DNA of 64,000 nucleotides, from positions 372,001 to 436,000 of the forward strand of contig NZ_JAKGSI010000001.1 in NCBI RefSeq assembly GCF_021568315.1, in the 5' to 3' direction. This DNA comes from Corynebacterium uropygiale (GTDB taxonomy: Bacteria > Actinomycetota > Actinomycetes > Mycobacteriales > Mycobacteriaceae). The position numbers and the translations under genes are program-made. The notes beneath the pieces are model-generated. The model did not search any database and was not told the DNA's origin. It saw only the letters and a list, made by a program, of their open reading frames with translations. Shown piece after piece: positions 1 to 9,155 of the stretch (within the stretch, counting starts at the first letter, position 1; the number at the start of each line of letters is the position of its first letter).

Positions 1-50
1 GAGCCCAGCTCACAGTGGAGGTCGCGAACCTCCAGCGTTGGATCACTCAT
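1..50 (-). CDS. ABC transporter ATP-binding protein, N-terminal fragment
   Basis: Only the first 16 codons are inside the window, read leftwards from the ATG at 48-50 with AGGAAG just upstream. The peptide MSDPTLEVRDLHCELG has the LEVRDLHxELG pattern typical of the first beta strand of ABC ATPases, ahead of the Walker A loop. The substrate cannot be judged. A sigma-70-like promoter (69-96, minus strand) fits this start. Partial gene, cut by the window edge. Confidence 0.5.
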   Translation of the reverse strand, partial: MSDPTLEVRDLHCELG

Positions 51-68
51 GTGACTTCCTTAATGCTT

Positions 69-96
69 ATGATATTTCGTGATTGAGCATAATCAA
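69..96 (-). promoter_or_regulatory. Candidate promoter of the ABC ATPase gene
   Basis: On the minus strand TTGATT (91-96) and TATCAT (69-74) are separated by 16 bp and lie about 20 bp before the ATG. An inverted repeat TGATT-N6-AATCA (80-95) overlaps the -35 side and could be an operator; no regulator can be named. Confidence 0.4.
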
Positions 97-161
97 ACAC
101 TAAGGTGGGCGCAATATATGTGGGGGGAGGCGGGGGCGGAGCGCGGATGCGGCGGCGTCAT

Positions 162-191
162 TTGCGCCGATCGGGGGCCATGTGTGATAAT
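162..191 (+). promoter_or_regulatory. Candidate promoter of rplN-rplX-rplE
   Basis: TTGCGC (162-167) and GATAAT (186-191) are 18 bp apart, and a TG two bases before the -10 makes it an extended -10. It would give a leader of about 110 nt before rplN. Prediction by eye only. Confidence 0.4.
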
Positions 192-307
192 GCTCGGGTT
201 GCTTGTGGGGGTGTTGACCCCTGCGAGTCGCGCATAATCCCGACCGCGTGCGTGAGGGTCGGTAATTCCGCGCACAACTGTCATCCAGGTCGAAAAGGAG
301 ACTCTCA

Positions 308-676
308 GTGATTCAGCAAGAATCGCGCCTGAAGGTCGCCGACAACACCGGTGCCCGGGAAATCCTGTGCATCCGTGTCCTCGGTGGCTCCACCCGGCGC
401 TTTGCTGGCATTGGCGACACCATCGTGGCCACTGTTAAGCATGCAACCCCCGGCGGAAGCGTGAAGGCTGGCGACATCGTCAAGGCTGTGATCGTCCGCG
501 CGAAGAAGGAAACCCGTCGTCCCGACGGCTCCTACATCGCGTTCGATGAGAACGCCGCCGTCATCATCCGTAACGACAACGAGCCTCGCGGCACCCGCAT
601 CTTCGGGCCGGTCGCTCGCGAGCTGCGCGAGAAGAAGTTCATGAAGATCGTTTCTCTCGCTCCGGAGGTGATCTAA
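308..676 (+). CDS. rplN: 50S ribosomal protein L14
   Basis: 122 residues, full family length, beginning [18 protein letters not shown], the hallmark L14 N-terminus. It binds 23S rRNA at the subunit interface. The start is GTG at 308, preceded by AAAGGAG. It is the first gene of a short L14-L24-L5 unit and its stop codon overlaps the ATG of rplX by one base (TAATG), indicating coupled translation. rpsQ is not directly upstream here; a divergent ABC transporter gene occupies the left edge. Confidence 0.97.
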   Translation: MIQQESRLKVADNTGAREILCIRVLGGSTRRFAGIGDTIVATVKHATPGGSVKAGDIVKAVIVRAKKETRRPDGSYIAFDENAAVIIRNDNEPRGTRIFGPVARELREKKFMKIVSLAPEVI

Positions 677-990
677 TGAAGATTCACAAGGGCGATATGG
701 TTCTCGTGATCTCTGGCCGGGACAAGGGCGTCAAGGGCAAGGTTATTCAGGCTTTCCCGAAGACCGAGAAGGTTCTGGTTGAGGGTGTGAACCGCGTCAA
801 GAAGCACGTCGCGAACTCCGCTCCCGAGCGTGGTGCTGAGTCCGGCGGCATCGTGACCCAGGAGGCCCCCATCCACGTGTCCAAGGTGATGGTTCTCGAC
901 TCCGACGGTAACCCGACCCGCGTCGGCTACCGCTTCGATGAGAACGGCCGCAAGGTTCGCATCTCGCGTCGCAACGGGAAGGACATCTAA
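676..990 (+). CDS. rplX: 50S ribosomal protein L24
   Basis: 104 residues with the KOW-domain start [20 protein letters not shown], diagnostic of L24, an early assembly protein of the large subunit. The start overlaps the rplN stop by one base, and rplE follows two bases after its own stop. No anomaly seen. Confidence 0.97.
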   Translation: MKIHKGDMVLVISGRDKGVKGKVIQAFPKTEKVLVEGVNRVKKHVANSAPERGAESGGIVTQEAPIHVSKVMVLDSDGNPTRVGYRFDENGRKVRISRRNGKDI

Positions 991-992
991 GA

Positions 993-1553
993 ATGGCTGA
1001 GAATTACACCCCCCGTCTGAAGACCACCTACCGCGACGAGATTCGTACCAAGCTCCAGGACGAGTTCAAGTACGAGAACGTCATGCAGATCCCCGGCCTG
1101 ACCAAGATCGTGGTCAACATGGGTGTCGGCGACGCTGCTCGCGACTCCAAGCTCATCAACGGTGCGATGAACGACCTGGCCCTCATCACAGGCCAGAAGC
1201 CGCAGCTGCGTCGCGCTCGCAAGTCCATCGCGAACTTCAAGCTCCGCGAGGGCATGCCGATCGGCGCGAAGGTCACCCTCCGCGGCGACCGCATGTGGGA
1301 GTTCCTCGACCGTCTGCTGACCGTCGCTCTCCCGCGTATCCGCGACTTCCGCGGCCTGTCTGACCAGCAGTTCGATGGTCACGGCAACTACACCTTCGGT
1401 CTCACCGAGCAGACCATGTTCTACGAGATCGACGTGGACAAGGTTGATCGTCCGCGCGGTATGGACATCACCGTTGTCACCACCGCGACCAACGACGAGG
1501 AAGGCCGCTTCCTTCTCCGCCAGCTCGGCTTCCCCTTCAAGAAGAACGACTAA
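993..1553 (+). CDS. rplE: 50S ribosomal protein L5
   Basis: 186 residues, normal length, with the L5 motifs [14 protein letters not shown] and [11 protein letters not shown]5 binds 5S rRNA in the central protuberance. It is the last gene of this ribosomal unit and a terminator hairpin follows at 1588. In most bacteria rpsN (S14) would come next and then rpsH. Here rpsN is missing and about 3.2 kb of unrelated genes separates rplE from rpsH. Confidence 0.97.
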   Translation: MAENYTPRLKTTYRDEIRTKLQDEFKYENVMQIPGLTKIVVNMGVGDAARDSKLINGAMNDLALITGQKPQLRRARKSIANFKLREGMPIGAKVTLRGDRMWEFLDRLLTVALPRIRDFRGLSDQQFDGHGNYTFGLTEQTMFYEIDVDKVDRPRGMDITVVTTATNDEEGRFLLRQLGFPFKKND

Positions 1554-1587
1554 GGCGGTTCACCCCTCGCGGTGAATGCAGCATCCA

Positions 1588-1625
1588 CCCCGCTCCTCTT
1601 CCCAGCGAAGAGCAGCGGGGTTTAT
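1588..1625 (+). terminator. Rho-independent terminator after rplE
   Basis: CCCCGCT (1588-1594) pairs with AGCGGGG (1614-1620). The stem continues as CTCTT/AAGAG after one mismatch, the loop is 7 nt, and a short T-containing tail follows. Confidence 0.7.
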
Positions 1626-1728
1626 GCGTTCTGAGCAGTGCGGATGGGGAGTCCTGCACGCGCGAGGCGGTCATGTCCGGCCCTGAGATTAAGATGAGCC
1701 CAACGCGTCAATGCACTAAGGAGTTCTC

Positions 1729-2514
1729 ATGAGTCTCACCGAGGCCGTGGCGGCCGCCGTCACGAAGAAAGACACCCTCTTCCGGGAGGACCTCCCGCGC
1801 TATAGCGTGCGGGCCATCCTCGCCGGGGCGTACCTCACCCTCGGCACCGCCTGCGCTGGGGTGGCCGGGCAGGCGGTGAATGGGCTCGCCCCCGGGCTTG
1901 GGCCCATTGTGTTCTCCCTGCTCTTTGGCCTGGGGCTCTTCAGCATCATCATCTTGGGTGCCGAGCTTGCCACAGGGGACATGATGTTCTTCAGCTACGG
2001 GGCGGTACAGAAGGACGTGAGCTGGGGTCGCGCGGTGGGGGTGGTTGTGGTGACGACCGTGCTTAATCTCGTGGGCGCCGTCATTATTGCTGCAGGCATG
2101 GGGGTCTCAGCCAAGCTCGGCGGCATGGACCCGCAGCATCTCATCGCCACACTGAGCGAGGGCAAACTGGCAAAGACCCCCGTCCAGCTCTTTGTTGAGG
2201 CAATGATGGCGAACTTCGTGGTCAACATGGGGATCGTGGGGGCGATGTTCGCCAAGGAGCTGGTCTCCAAGTTCTTCGTCATCGTCCCCATCATCGCCAT
2301 CTTCGTCATGCTGGGGCTCGAGCACGTCATCGCGAACTTCTCGCTCATGAGCCTGACGTTCTTCGCCGGCGCCGAGCTGCCGCCGCACATGACCCTAGGC
2401 GCTGTCCTGCTCAACTGGGTCCTTGTCTTCCTCGGCAACTTCGTCGGAGGAGGGCTCCTCATCGGAGGAGTCTACGCCTGGCTCAACCGGGGCCCGGCGG
2501 CCTACCGGGACTAG
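1729..2514 (+). CDS. Formate/nitrite transporter (FNT/FocA family)
   Basis: 261-residue hydrophobic protein with six predicted membrane segments. The family signatures are visible: LGAELATGDM in the loop region and LEHVIANFSLM, which carries the conserved pore histidine of FNT channels. FocA/NirC proteins form pentameric channels for formate, nitrite or related small anions. AAGGAG lies 6 nt before the ATG, and TAAGAT (1690-1695) is a possible -10. It converges with the fdhD operon, whose product serves formate dehydrogenase, so formate is the more likely substrate. That assignment is inference from context; nitrite or hydrosulfide cannot be excluded. Confidence 0.88.
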   Translation: MSLTEAVAAAVTKKDTLFREDLPRYSVRAILAGAYLTLGTACAGVAGQAVNGLAPGLGPIVFSLLFGLGLFSIIILGAELATGDMMFFSYGAVQKDVSWGRAVGVVVVTTVLNLVGAVIIAAGMGVSAKLGGMDPQHLIATLSEGKLAKTPVQLFVEAMMANFVVNMGIVGAMFAKELVSKFFVIVPIIAIFVMLGLEHVIANFSLMSLTFFAGAELPPHMTLGAVLLNWVLVFLGNFVGGGLLIGGVYAWLNRGPAAYRD

Positions 2515-2559
2515 TCGGGGCGGGCCGGGAGGCGGTGGACCGCGGCCCAGGCCCGGGGT

Positions 2560-3387
2560 TTAGAACTCCTCGTACTCGGCGGGGTCCTGGTCCCACAGCC
2601 GGTGCGGGTGCCCCTCCGAGATCCCGGAGATGGTGGCCACCGTCGTGTCGTCGAGTGTGACGCGCGCAGCCTCGAAGTTGTCGCGGAGGCGCTCCGGGTG
2701 GGAGGTCCGCGGGAGCGGGATGAGCCCGCGGGTGTGGTGCCAGGCGAGGATGAGCTCCGCCACGCCGGTGTGGTGCTCCTCGGCAAGGGCGCGGAGCGTC
2801 GGGTGGTTGAGCAGCTCGCCCCGGCCGAGCGGGCTCCACGACTCGACGGCAATCCCGTGATCCTGGTGCCAAGCGACCGCCTCATCCTGGGGGAACATGG
2901 GGTGGATCTCCAGCTGGTTGACCTCGGGAAGCTCGGCGCTCACCGAGTGCAGCTCCTCGATGTGCTCGGGGAGGAAGTTGCTCACACCCAGGTGCTTGAC
3001 CAGGCCGCGCTCGCGGGCGTCGAGCATGGCCGCCCAGGCTTCGGTGAAGTGGCCCTGCTTGGGGTTGGGCCAGTGGATGAGGAGAAGATCAATGGCGCCG
3101 TGTCCCAGGCGGGCCGCCGACTCCTCGATGGCCCGGTCCGCCAGGGGGCGCTCGTGGTAGCGGCCGGCGAGCTTGGTGGACACGATGATCTCCTCGCGCT
3201 CAACACCCGTGCGGGCCAGCGCCCGACGGATCCCGAGGCCGACGGCCCCCTCGTTCTCGTAGTTGTAGGCGGTGTCGATGAGCCGGTAGCCCGCCTCGAT
3301 CGCCGAGTCGACGATGCCGGCGCCCTCCTCGCCGCGGAGGTAGACGGTCCCCAGGCCCAGGTGGGGGAAGGTGAGTGTCTCGGACAT
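2560..3387 (-). CDS. Aldo/keto reductase family oxidoreductase
   Basis: 275 residues from ATG 3387 (GGAAAGGG upstream); a TTG three codons earlier is a weaker alternative start. The AKR tetrad is present: Asp and Tyr in LIDTAYNYENE, Lys in VSTKLAG and His in LLLIHWPNP. Strand 7/NADPH-binding features include IPLPRTSHPERLRDN. It resembles the 2,5-diketo-D-gluconate reductase/prostaglandin F synthase group: cytosolic, NADPH-dependent carbonyl reduction, natural substrate unknown. It lies 30 bp downstream of fdhD on the same strand, probably in one operon, though no functional link to formate metabolism is evident. Confidence 0.88.
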   Translation of the reverse strand: MSETLTFPHLGLGTVYLRGEEGAGIVDSAIEAGYRLIDTAYNYENEGAVGLGIRRALARTGVEREEIIVSTKLAGRYHERPLADRAIEESAARLGHGAIDLLLIHWPNPKQGHFTEAWAAMLDARERGLVKHLGVSNFLPEHIEELHSVSAELPEVNQLEIHPMFPQDEAVAWHQDHGIAVESWSPLGRGELLNHPTLRALAEEHHTGVAELILAWHHTRGLIPLPRTSHPERLRDNFEAARVTLDDTTVATISGISEGHPHRLWDQDPAEYEEF

Positions 3388-3417
3388 TGATCTCAACCCT
3401 TTCCGATAATGGAGGTC

Positions 3418-4263
3418 TTATCCTATATCTCCAGCATAGAGATTGAACCGGTCGCCGCGCGTGAATCCGGCCAGCAGGAGACCGGAGGTCCGGGCCATCT
3501 CCACGGCCAGGGACGTCGCCGCGGAAATGGCAACAAGCCCCGAAAAACCCGCGCTCAGCGCCTTATTGACCAACTCGAAGGAGGCGCGCGAGGTCATCAC
3601 CAAGAGGAGCTCCGAGGCGGGAAGCTGCCCCCCGCGAAGGAGGGCACCCACCACTTTGTCGGCCGCGTTGTGCCGGCCCACATCCTCGCGAACGAGGAGA
3701 ATCTCCCCGTCGGTCGTCGCCACCCCTGCGGCGTGGACCCCGCCGGTGCGGCGGAAGGACTTCTGCTCGGCGCGAAGGCGCTCGGGCAGGCTCACCAGAA
3801 CATCCGGCGCCGGATGGATGGGAACCACGCGTTCCCCGTCCCGCTGCGCCATGATCTGCTCGATGCTGCTCGATCCGCAGACCCCGCAGGCGGATGTCGT
3901 GGTGTTCGTGCGCAGGAAGTTCACGGGGACGGGGGAGCGGCGGGCGAGATCGAGGTCGAGGACGTTATAGGTATTGGTCCCGCCGGGACCCACCGCGCCG
4001 GGGCAGTAGCGGGCCTCGCGGATGTCCTCGGCGGAGCGGATGATCCCCTCGGTGTAGAGGTAGCCGTGGACAAGATCGATGTCATGTCCCGGCGTGCGCA
4101 TGGTGGTGGCAAGCACCTGGCCCTTCGAGCGGATCTCCAAGGGCTCCTCGACGATCACCTCGTCGGCGCGCTGATCGCGCAGCCAGGCGTCGTCGGCCCC
4201 GGGAGCGGCGGAGGGGCGCCGGGAGAACCGCTGGGTGGGGACGCGTTTAGTGAGCCTCGTCAT
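3418..4263 (-). CDS. fdhD: Formate dehydrogenase accessory sulfurtransferase FdhD
   Basis: 281 residues if started at ATG 4263 (MTRLTKRVPTQRF); longer upstream starts give no family-like sequence. FdhD moves sulfur from a cysteine desulfurase to the Mo-bis-MGD cofactor of formate dehydrogenase. The essential CxxC is visible in TSACGVCGSSS, and LLVREDVGRHNAADKV and TSRASFELVNKA are FdhD signatures. The start overlaps the end of the DUF6457 gene by 17 bp, indicating coupling. No formate dehydrogenase subunit is in the window; related corynebacteria usually keep fdhF beside fdhD, so the client enzyme is elsewhere or lost. Confidence 0.95.
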   Translation of the reverse strand: MTRLTKRVPTQRFSRRPSAAPGADDAWLRDQRADEVIVEEPLEIRSKGQVLATTMRTPGHDIDLVHGYLYTEGIIRSAEDIREARYCPGAVGPGGTNTYNVLDLDLARRSPVPVNFLRTNTTTSACGVCGSSSIEQIMAQRDGERVVPIHPAPDVLVSLPERLRAEQKSFRRTGGVHAAGVATTDGEILLVREDVGRHNAADKVVGALLRGGQLPASELLLVMTSRASFELVNKALSAGFSGLVAISAATSLAVEMARTSGLLLAGFTRGDRFNLYAGDIG

Positions 4264-4534
4264 CGGCGTCCTTCCACGTGGCGGCGAGGTCACGGATCCG
4301 CATAAGGCGCGCGCGGATGTCATCGGCGGGGGAGTTGGGGCTCAGCGACAGCCCGACGAGGAACGCCGTGAGCGGCGCGGCCGGGCGCGACGGCCCATGG
4401 GCGACTGCCTTGGTGAGGTCGAGGACATCGTTGACGGCGGGGTCGAGCACGGTGGGATCAACGCCAACCTCCCGGGCGACGTCAGCAAGCCACCGCCGCG
4501 CGGTGCGGACTGCAGGTTCGTCTGGCTCGGTCAT
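4247..4534 (-). CDS. DUF6457 domain protein, molybdenum cofactor-associated
   Basis: 95 residues from ATG 4534 (MTEPDEPAVRTARRWLADVAREVG). The pattern of a helical start, LDLTKAVAHGPSRPAAPLTAFLVGL and a C-terminal arginine-rich helix matches the small DUF6457 domain, often found fused or adjacent to molybdenum cofactor guanylyltransferase (MobA). The in-frame extension upstream to 4822 reads like noncoding sequence and is not used. It is first in an operon with fdhD. The role is unproven; maturation of the Mo cofactor for formate dehydrogenase is the contextual guess. Confidence 0.75.
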   Translation of the reverse strand: MTEPDEPAVRTARRWLADVAREVGVDPTVLDPAVNDVLDLTKAVAHGPSRPAAPLTAFLVGLSLSPNSPADDIRARLMRIRDLAATWKDADDEAH

Positions 4535-4577
4535 GGGTCCACCATAGACCCGTCGAGGTACCGGCGCGGGAGGGATT

Positions 4578-4605
4578 TTGAGAAACATGGCAGAGACGGT
4601 AATGT
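4578..4605 (+). promoter_or_regulatory. Candidate promoter of the rpsH ribosomal operon
   Basis: TTGAGA (4578-4583) and TAATGT (4600-4605) are 16 bp apart in the 293-bp divergent gap between the DUF6457 gene and rpsH. It would give a leader of about 215 nt. Weak evidence; nothing else was recognised in this gap. Confidence 0.3.
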
Positions 4606-4827
4606 GGGTCGGCGGACTCGTGTGCCCTTCGGGGCGTCCACGACGATCCGTGAACGTAAACATCCCTCCTTTGTTAAAGGCCCCCCGCCATGATGCGGAC
4701 CGTGTGATCAGAGGCAGCGAGCGCCCCATGTTATTGAGCGTGGGGAGCGTGAAGTGGCCCAGAGAATGCACGGAAAACGCCAGGTGGGCCGGGGAACCAT
4801 AACGAGAAAGGTACGAGGTCACTACAT

Positions 4828-5226
4828 ATGACCATGACTGACCCCATCGCCGACATGCTGTCGCGCGTGCGTAACGCGAACCACGCGTACCACGAGCACG
4901 TGTCGATGCCGTCCTCCAAGCTGAAGGCTCACATCGCTGAGATCCTCAAGCGCGAAGGCTACATCAAGGACTACAAGGTCGAGGAGGCCAAGGTCGGCAA
5001 GACCCTGTCCATCGACCTCAAGTACGGCCCGCAGCGCGAGCGCTCCATCTCTGGTCTGCGCCGCGTTTCCAAGCCGGGTCTCCGCGTGTACGCCAAGTCC
5101 ACCAACCTGCCGCAGGTTCTTGGCGGCCTGGGAATCGCGATCATTTCCACCTCCCAGGGCGTCATGACTGACCGCCAGGCGAATGAGAAGGGTGTAGGCG
5201 GAGAAGTCCTCGCCTACGTCTGGTAA
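4828..5226 (+). CDS. rpsH: 30S ribosomal protein S8
   Basis: 132 residues with the S8 start [18 protein letters not shown] and the C-terminal [10 protein letters not shown]8 binds helix 21 of 16S rRNA and in many bacteria its mRNA is a site of translational feedback. It is the first gene after the formate-related insertion. GAGAAAGG lies upstream but somewhat far from the ATG. Confidence 0.97.
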   Translation: MTMTDPIADMLSRVRNANHAYHEHVSMPSSKLKAHIAEILKREGYIKDYKVEEAKVGKTLSIDLKYGPQRERSISGLRRVSKPGLRVYAKSTNLPQVLGGLGIAIISTSQGVMTDRQANEKGVGGEVLAYVW

Positions 5227-5243
5227 AGGAGGAGTGAGACAGA

Positions 5244-5780
5244 ATGTCGCGTGTCGGTAAGAATCCGATTGCTATTCCGTCCAACGTCGAGACCAAGGTC
5301 GACGGCCAGCTCGTCGAGGTGAAGGGGCCGAAGGGCACCCTCTCCCTCGAGGTTCCGGCCCCGATCAGCGTCGCCGTTGAGGACAACCAGATTGTGGTCA
5401 CCCGTCCGGATGACCACCGCAAGAACCGCTCCCTGCACGGCCTCTCCCGGTCGCTCGTCAACAACATGGTGATTGGCGTGACCGAGGGCTACACGATCAA
5501 GATGGAAATCTTCGGCGTGGGCTACCGTGTCCAGAAGAAGGGCAGCAACCTCGAGTTCTCCCTCGGCTACAGCCACCCGATCCTGATCGAGGCCCCGGAG
5601 GGCATTGAGTTTGCCGTCGACGGCAACACCAAGTTCTCCATCTCCGGTATCAACAAGCAGCAGGTCGGCCAGATCGCCGCCAACATCCGTCGGCTGCGGA
5701 AGGATGATCCTTACAAGGGTAAGGGCATCCGTTACGAAGGCGAGCAGATCCGTCGCAAGGTCGGAAAGGCGGGTAAGTAA
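5244..5780 (+). CDS. rplF: 50S ribosomal protein L6
   Basis: 178 residues, full length, starting [16 protein letters not shown] with the duplicated L6 fold and the C-terminal [21 protein letters not shown]6 binds near the sarcin-ricin loop. AAAGGAGG precedes the ATG, 17 bp after rpsH, and rplR starts 3 bp after its stop. Confidence 0.97.
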   Translation: MSRVGKNPIAIPSNVETKVDGQLVEVKGPKGTLSLEVPAPISVAVEDNQIVVTRPDDHRKNRSLHGLSRSLVNNMVIGVTEGYTIKMEIFGVGYRVQKKGSNLEFSLGYSHPILIEAPEGIEFAVDGNTKFSISGINKQQVGQIAANIRRLRKDDPYKGKGIRYEGEQIRRKVGKAGK

Positions 5781-5783
5781 AGT

Positions 5784-6185
5784 ATGAGCAACACTGAGAA
5801 CCAGAAGCGCGTGCCGGTGGGTAAGGACATCTCCACCCGTCGTCGCCAGGCTCGTGCCCGTCGTCACTTCCGTATCCGCAAGACCCTGCGTGGTACCCCG
5901 GAGCGTCCGCGTCTCGTGGTCCACCGCAGCTCGCGCCACATGACCGCCCAGATCATCGACGACCTGGCCGGCCACACCCTGTGCGCTGCCTCCAGCATGG
6001 AAGCGGATGTCCGCGCCATGGAGGGCGACAAGAAGGCGAAGGGCGCCAAGGTTGGTCAGCTCATCGCTGAGCGCGCCAAGGCCGCTGGCATCGAGAAGGT
6101 CGTGTTCGACCGCGGTGGGTACAAGTACCACGGCCGCGTCGCTGCACTGGCCGACGGTGCACGTGAAGGTGGTCTGGAGTTCTAA
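5784..6185 (+). CDS. rplR: 50S ribosomal protein L18
   Basis: 133 residues with L18 motifs [30 protein letters not shown] and [17 protein letters not shown]. It binds 5S rRNA together with L5. It is followed immediately by a 13-codon micro-ORF rather than by rpsE directly. Confidence 0.97.
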   Translation: MSNTENQKRVPVGKDISTRRRQARARRHFRIRKTLRGTPERPRLVVHRSSRHMTAQIIDDLAGHTLCAASSMEADVRAMEGDKKAKGAKVGQLIAERAKAAGIEKVVFDRGGYKYHGRVAALADGAREGGLEF

Positions 6186-6227
6186 ATGGCCATCATGAAC
6201 AAGAACCTCAACGGAAGGATCGCGTAA
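6186..6227 (+). CDS. 13-codon micro-ORF between rplR and rpsE (candidate leader peptide)
   Basis: An ATG begins on the base after the rplR stop and encodes [13 protein letters not shown]. Its TAA overlaps the rpsE ATG by one base (TAATG), exactly as coupled ribosomal genes do elsewhere in this cluster. The rpsE ribosome binding site (GGAAGG) lies inside it. It could be a coupling device that delivers terminating ribosomes to rpsE, or chance. No similarity to a known protein is recognised. Confidence 0.3.
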   Translation: MAIMNKNLNGRIA

Positions 6228-6838
6228 TGCCGGGACGTGAACGGCGTGACGGCGGACGCACCGCCGACAACAACAAGAACGAGCGTCGCGGCGGCCGCAA
6301 CGACCGCCGCCAGCAGGACGAGCGCAGCCAGTACATCGAGCGCGTGGTGACCATCAACCGCGTCGCGAAGGTCGTCAAGGGTGGTAAGAACTTCAGCTTC
6401 TCCGCTCTCGTCGTCGTGGGTGACGGCAACGGCCTCGTGGGCGTCGGCTATGGCAAGGCCCGCGAAGTTCCGGCTGCTATCCAGAAGGGTGCCGAGGAGG
6501 CCCGGAAGAACTTCTTCCGCGTCCCGCTCATCAACGGCACCATCCCGCACCCCATCCAGGGTGAAGACTCTGCGGGCATCGTCATGATGCGCCCGGCCGC
6601 CCCCGGTACCGGTGTGATCGCCGGTGGCGCTGTGCGTGCCGTGCTGGAGTGCGCGGGCGTCCAGGACATCCTCTCGAAGTCCCTGGGCTCCGACAACGCC
6701 ATCAATGTCGTCCACGCGACCGTGGCCGGCCTGAAGCAGCTGGCGCGCCCCGAAGAGGTGGCTGCCCGTCGTGGCAAGTCCATCGAAGAGGTCGCCCCGG
6801 CCCGACTGCTGCGCGCCCGCGCAGGTCAGGAGGCGTAA
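6227..6838 (+). CDS. rpsE: 30S ribosomal protein S5
   Basis: 203 residues. The first ~40 are a polar Arg/Asn/Gln-rich extension common in actinobacterial S5. They are followed by the S5 domain with [19 protein letters not shown] and the second domain [19 protein letters not shown]5 sits at the mRNA entry region and affects decoding accuracy. GGAAGG lies 8 nt before the ATG. Confidence 0.97.
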   Translation: MPGRERRDGGRTADNNKNERRGGRNDRRQQDERSQYIERVVTINRVAKVVKGGKNFSFSALVVVGDGNGLVGVGYGKAREVPAAIQKGAEEARKNFFRVPLINGTIPHPIQGEDSAGIVMMRPAAPGTGVIAGGAVRAVLECAGVQDILSKSLGSDNAINVVHATVAGLKQLARPEEVAARRGKSIEEVAPARLLRARAGQEA

Positions 6839-6841
6839 ACC

Positions 6842-7027
6842 ATGGCACTCAAGATCACTCAGCTCAAGGGCACCGTCGGTACCAAACCGAAGCAGCGTGA
6901 GAACCTCCGGAGCCTCGGCCTCAAGCGCATCCGCCACAGCGTGGTCCTGCCGGACACCCCCCAGGTGCGCGGCATGATCAACGTGGTGCGCCACCTGGTC
7001 TCCGTCGAAGAAGTGGCAGGAGAGTAG
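6842..7027 (+). CDS. rpmD: 50S ribosomal protein L30
   Basis: 61 residues, standard for bacterial L30, with [18 protein letters not shown] and the [16 protein letters not shown] motif. It is separated from rpsE by 3 bp and from rplO by 7 bp, consistent with one spc-type operon. Confidence 0.97.
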   Translation: MALKITQLKGTVGTKPKQRENLRSLGLKRIRHSVVLPDTPQVRGMINVVRHLVSVEEVAGE

Positions 7028-7034
7028 ATAAACC

Positions 7035-7484
7035 ATGAGCGAACCGATCAAGCTCCACGACCTGCGTCCTGCCAAGGGCGCCAACAAGCCGAAGACCCGC
7101 GTGGGTCGCGGTGAGGCCTCCAAGGGTAAGACCGCCGGCCGTGGTACCAAGGGAACGAAGGCCCGCAAGCAGGTCTCGGCAGCGTTTGAGGGTGGCCAGA
7201 TGCCGATCCACATGCGCCTGCCGAAGCTCAAGGGCTTCAAGAACCCCAACCGTGTGGAATTCCAGGTTGTCAACGTCGACGACCTGGCGAGCGCCTTCCC
7301 CGAGGGCGGCGACGTCACCAAGGCTGACCTCGTCGCCAAGGGCCTCGTCCGCAAGAACCAGCCCGTCAAGGTGCTGGGCAACGGCGAGATCTCGGTGAAG
7401 GTCAACGTCACCGCTGACAAGTTCTCCGGCTCCGCCAAGGAGAAGATCGAGGCCGCTGGCGGCTCGGTCACCGAGAGCAAGTAG
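7035..7484 (+). CDS. rplO: 50S ribosomal protein L15
   Basis: 149 residues with L15 signatures [20 protein letters not shown] and [18 protein letters not shown]. It is a late assembly protein of the large subunit. It closes this ribosomal unit, and a strong terminator lies 35 bp downstream, so secY has its own promoter. Confidence 0.97.
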   Translation: MSEPIKLHDLRPAKGANKPKTRVGRGEASKGKTAGRGTKGTKARKQVSAAFEGGQMPIHMRLPKLKGFKNPNRVEFQVVNVDDLASAFPEGGDVTKADLVAKGLVRKNQPVKVLGNGEISVKVNVTADKFSGSAKEKIEAAGGSVTESK

Positions 7485-7518
7485 CGACACACCGCTTCCG
7501 CTCCACAGCGAGCATCAC

Positions 7519-7560
7519 ACCGGCCCCCATCTCTGAACTGAGGTGGGGGCCGGTTTTTTA
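7519..7560 (+). terminator. Rho-independent terminator after rplO
   Basis: A perfect 11-bp stem, ACCGGCCCCCA (7519-7529) with TGGGGGCCGGT (7544-7554), a 14-nt loop and a run of six T. The best terminator in the window. Confidence 0.9.
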
Positions 7561-7712
7561 TTCTCGACGACGTCCCGCGCACGAAATCCAGCCCGGCTCA
7601 CGCTGCCCGCCCGGGGAGGTCAAGCAAGGTCGCCCTGAGTGTCGCGGAGCATTGCGATGGGCCTCGGGGCGCGGGGGAGTGCCCGATGAAAGAGATCCCG
7701 GGGCGGAGCTGG

Positions 7713-7718
7713 TAGCAT
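7713..7718 (+). promoter_or_regulatory. Candidate -10 of the secY-adk-map unit
   Basis: TAGCAT preceded by TGG (extended -10) lies about 118 nt before secY in a 351-bp gap (7485-7835). Apart from the rplO terminator nothing else was recognised in that gap. No convincing -35. Confidence 0.3.
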
Positions 7719-7835
7719 AGCGGGGTCAGTCTGTATCCACTGCCCTCAGCTGGGCAGGAACAACGAGAAGACGCCTCTGGAGTGGCGCGCCTGGCCGGGA
7801 ACGGCGGGGCGCTCCCGCGGGGGCCAGGAGGATAA

Positions 7836-9155
7836 GTGTCTGCCATAATCCAGGCATTTCGGGATAGGGATCTTCGCAGGAAGATCCTCATCACCGTTGC
7901 GTTGATTATCCTGTACCGCATTGGTGCGCAGATCCCGTCGCCCGGCGTGGACTACGCGATGATCTCCCAGCGTCTGCACGACCTGGATCAGGATTCGGGG
8001 ATCTACACGATGGTCAACCTGTTCTCCGGGGGCGCCTTGCTGCAGCTCTCGGTGTTCGCCATCGGCATCATGCCGTACATTACGGCGTCGATCATCGTGC
8101 AGCTCCTCACCGTCGTCATCCCCAAGTTCGAGGAGCTGAAGAAGGAGGGGCAGTCGGGTCAGACGAAGATGACCCAGTACACCCGCTACCTCACCCTCGC
8201 ACTGGCGGCGATGCAGTCCGCCGGCATCGTGGCTCTCGCGGACCGGGGGCAGCTGCTGGGCCAGGGCGTGCCGGTGCTCGTCCAGGGCCACACGGTGTGG
8301 GACCTCATCCTGCTCGTGGTGGTCATGACCTCCGGCGCGATCCTCGTCATGTGGCTGGGTGAGATCATCACCGAGAAGGGCGTCGGTAACGGCATGTCTC
8401 TGCTCATCTTCGCGGGCATCGCTACCCGCATCCCGCGCGATGGATCCCGCATCCTCGCCGACTCCGGCGGAGTGGTCTTCGCCGCCGTGACCGTCGCGAT
8501 CATCATCCTCGTCGTGGGCGTCGTGTTCGTCGAGCAGGGCCAGCGCCGCATCCCGGTCCAGTACGCCAAGCGCATGGTGGGGCGCCGCCAGTACGGCGGG
8601 ACCTCCACCTACCTCCCGCTCAAGGTGAACCAGGCGGGCGTGATCCCCGTGATCTTCGCCTCCTCCCTCATCTACATGCCGGTGCTCATCACGCAGATTG
8701 TGCAGTCGGGCAAGGTGGGGAACCCGGATAACTGGTGGCAGCGCAACGTCATCCAGTACCTCCAGACGCCCTCCTCGTGGCAGTACATTGTCCTGTACTT
8801 CGTGCTCATCGTCTTCTTCTCCTACTTCTACGTCTCGGTGCAGTATGACCCGAATGACCAGGCGGAGAACATGAAGAAGTACGGCGGCTTCATCCCCGGG
8901 ATTCGCCCCGGCCGGCCCACGGCCCAGTACCTGGGGTTCGTCATGAACCGGCTGCTGTTCGTCGGCGCGGCGTACCTCGCGATCATCGCGGTGCTGCCGA
9001 ACATCGCGCTGGACCTCGGCGTCGGCGACGTATCATCGGGCATGACGGGCTTCGGTGGAACCGCGATCCTCATTATGGTCTCCGTGGCGCTCACCACCGT
9101 CAAGCAAATTGAAAGCCAGCTCCTCCAAAGCAACTACGAAGGATTACTGAAATGA
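7836..9155 (+). CDS. secY: Preprotein translocase subunit SecY
   Basis: 439 residues, ten membrane segments, the protein-conducting pore of the general secretory pathway. SecY signatures include [15 protein letters not shown] near the N-terminus, [20 protein letters not shown] and the cytoplasmic loop IPVQYAKRM. The ATG start is chosen because it matches the family N-terminus ([11 protein letters not shown]). The last four bases overlap adk (ATGA), so export and adenylate kinase are translationally coupled, a conserved arrangement. Confidence 0.97.
   Translation: MSAIIQAFRDRDLRRKILITVALIILYRIGAQIPSPGVDYAMISQRLHDLDQDSGIYTMVNLFSGGALLQLSVFAIGIMPYITASIIVQLLTVVIPKFEELKKEGQSGQTKMTQYTRYLTLALAAMQSAGIVALADRGQLLGQGVPVLVQGHTVWDLILLVVVMTSGAILVMWLGEIITEKGVGNGMSLLIFAGIATRIPRDGSRILADSGGVVFAAVTVAIIILVVGVVFVEQGQRRIPVQYAKRMVGRRQYGGTSTYLPLKVNQAGVIPVIFASSLIYMPVLITQIVQSGKVGNPDNWWQRNVIQYLQTPSSWQYIVLYFVLIVFFSYFYVSVQYDPNDQAENMKKYGGFIPGIRPGRPTAQYLGFVMNRLLFVGAAYLAIIAVLPNIALDLGVGDVSSGMTGFGGTAILIMVSVALTTVKQIESQLLQSNYEGLLK

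Noticed and set aside
105..311. Open frame ending at the rplN start
   Set aside because: It covers the predicted promoter and leader of rplN; the peptide is Gly-rich without recognisable features.
6182..7582. 466-codon open frame on the minus strand
   Set aside because: It is fully antisense to rpsE, rpmD and rplO and has no family features; such shadow frames are common in GC-rich DNA.
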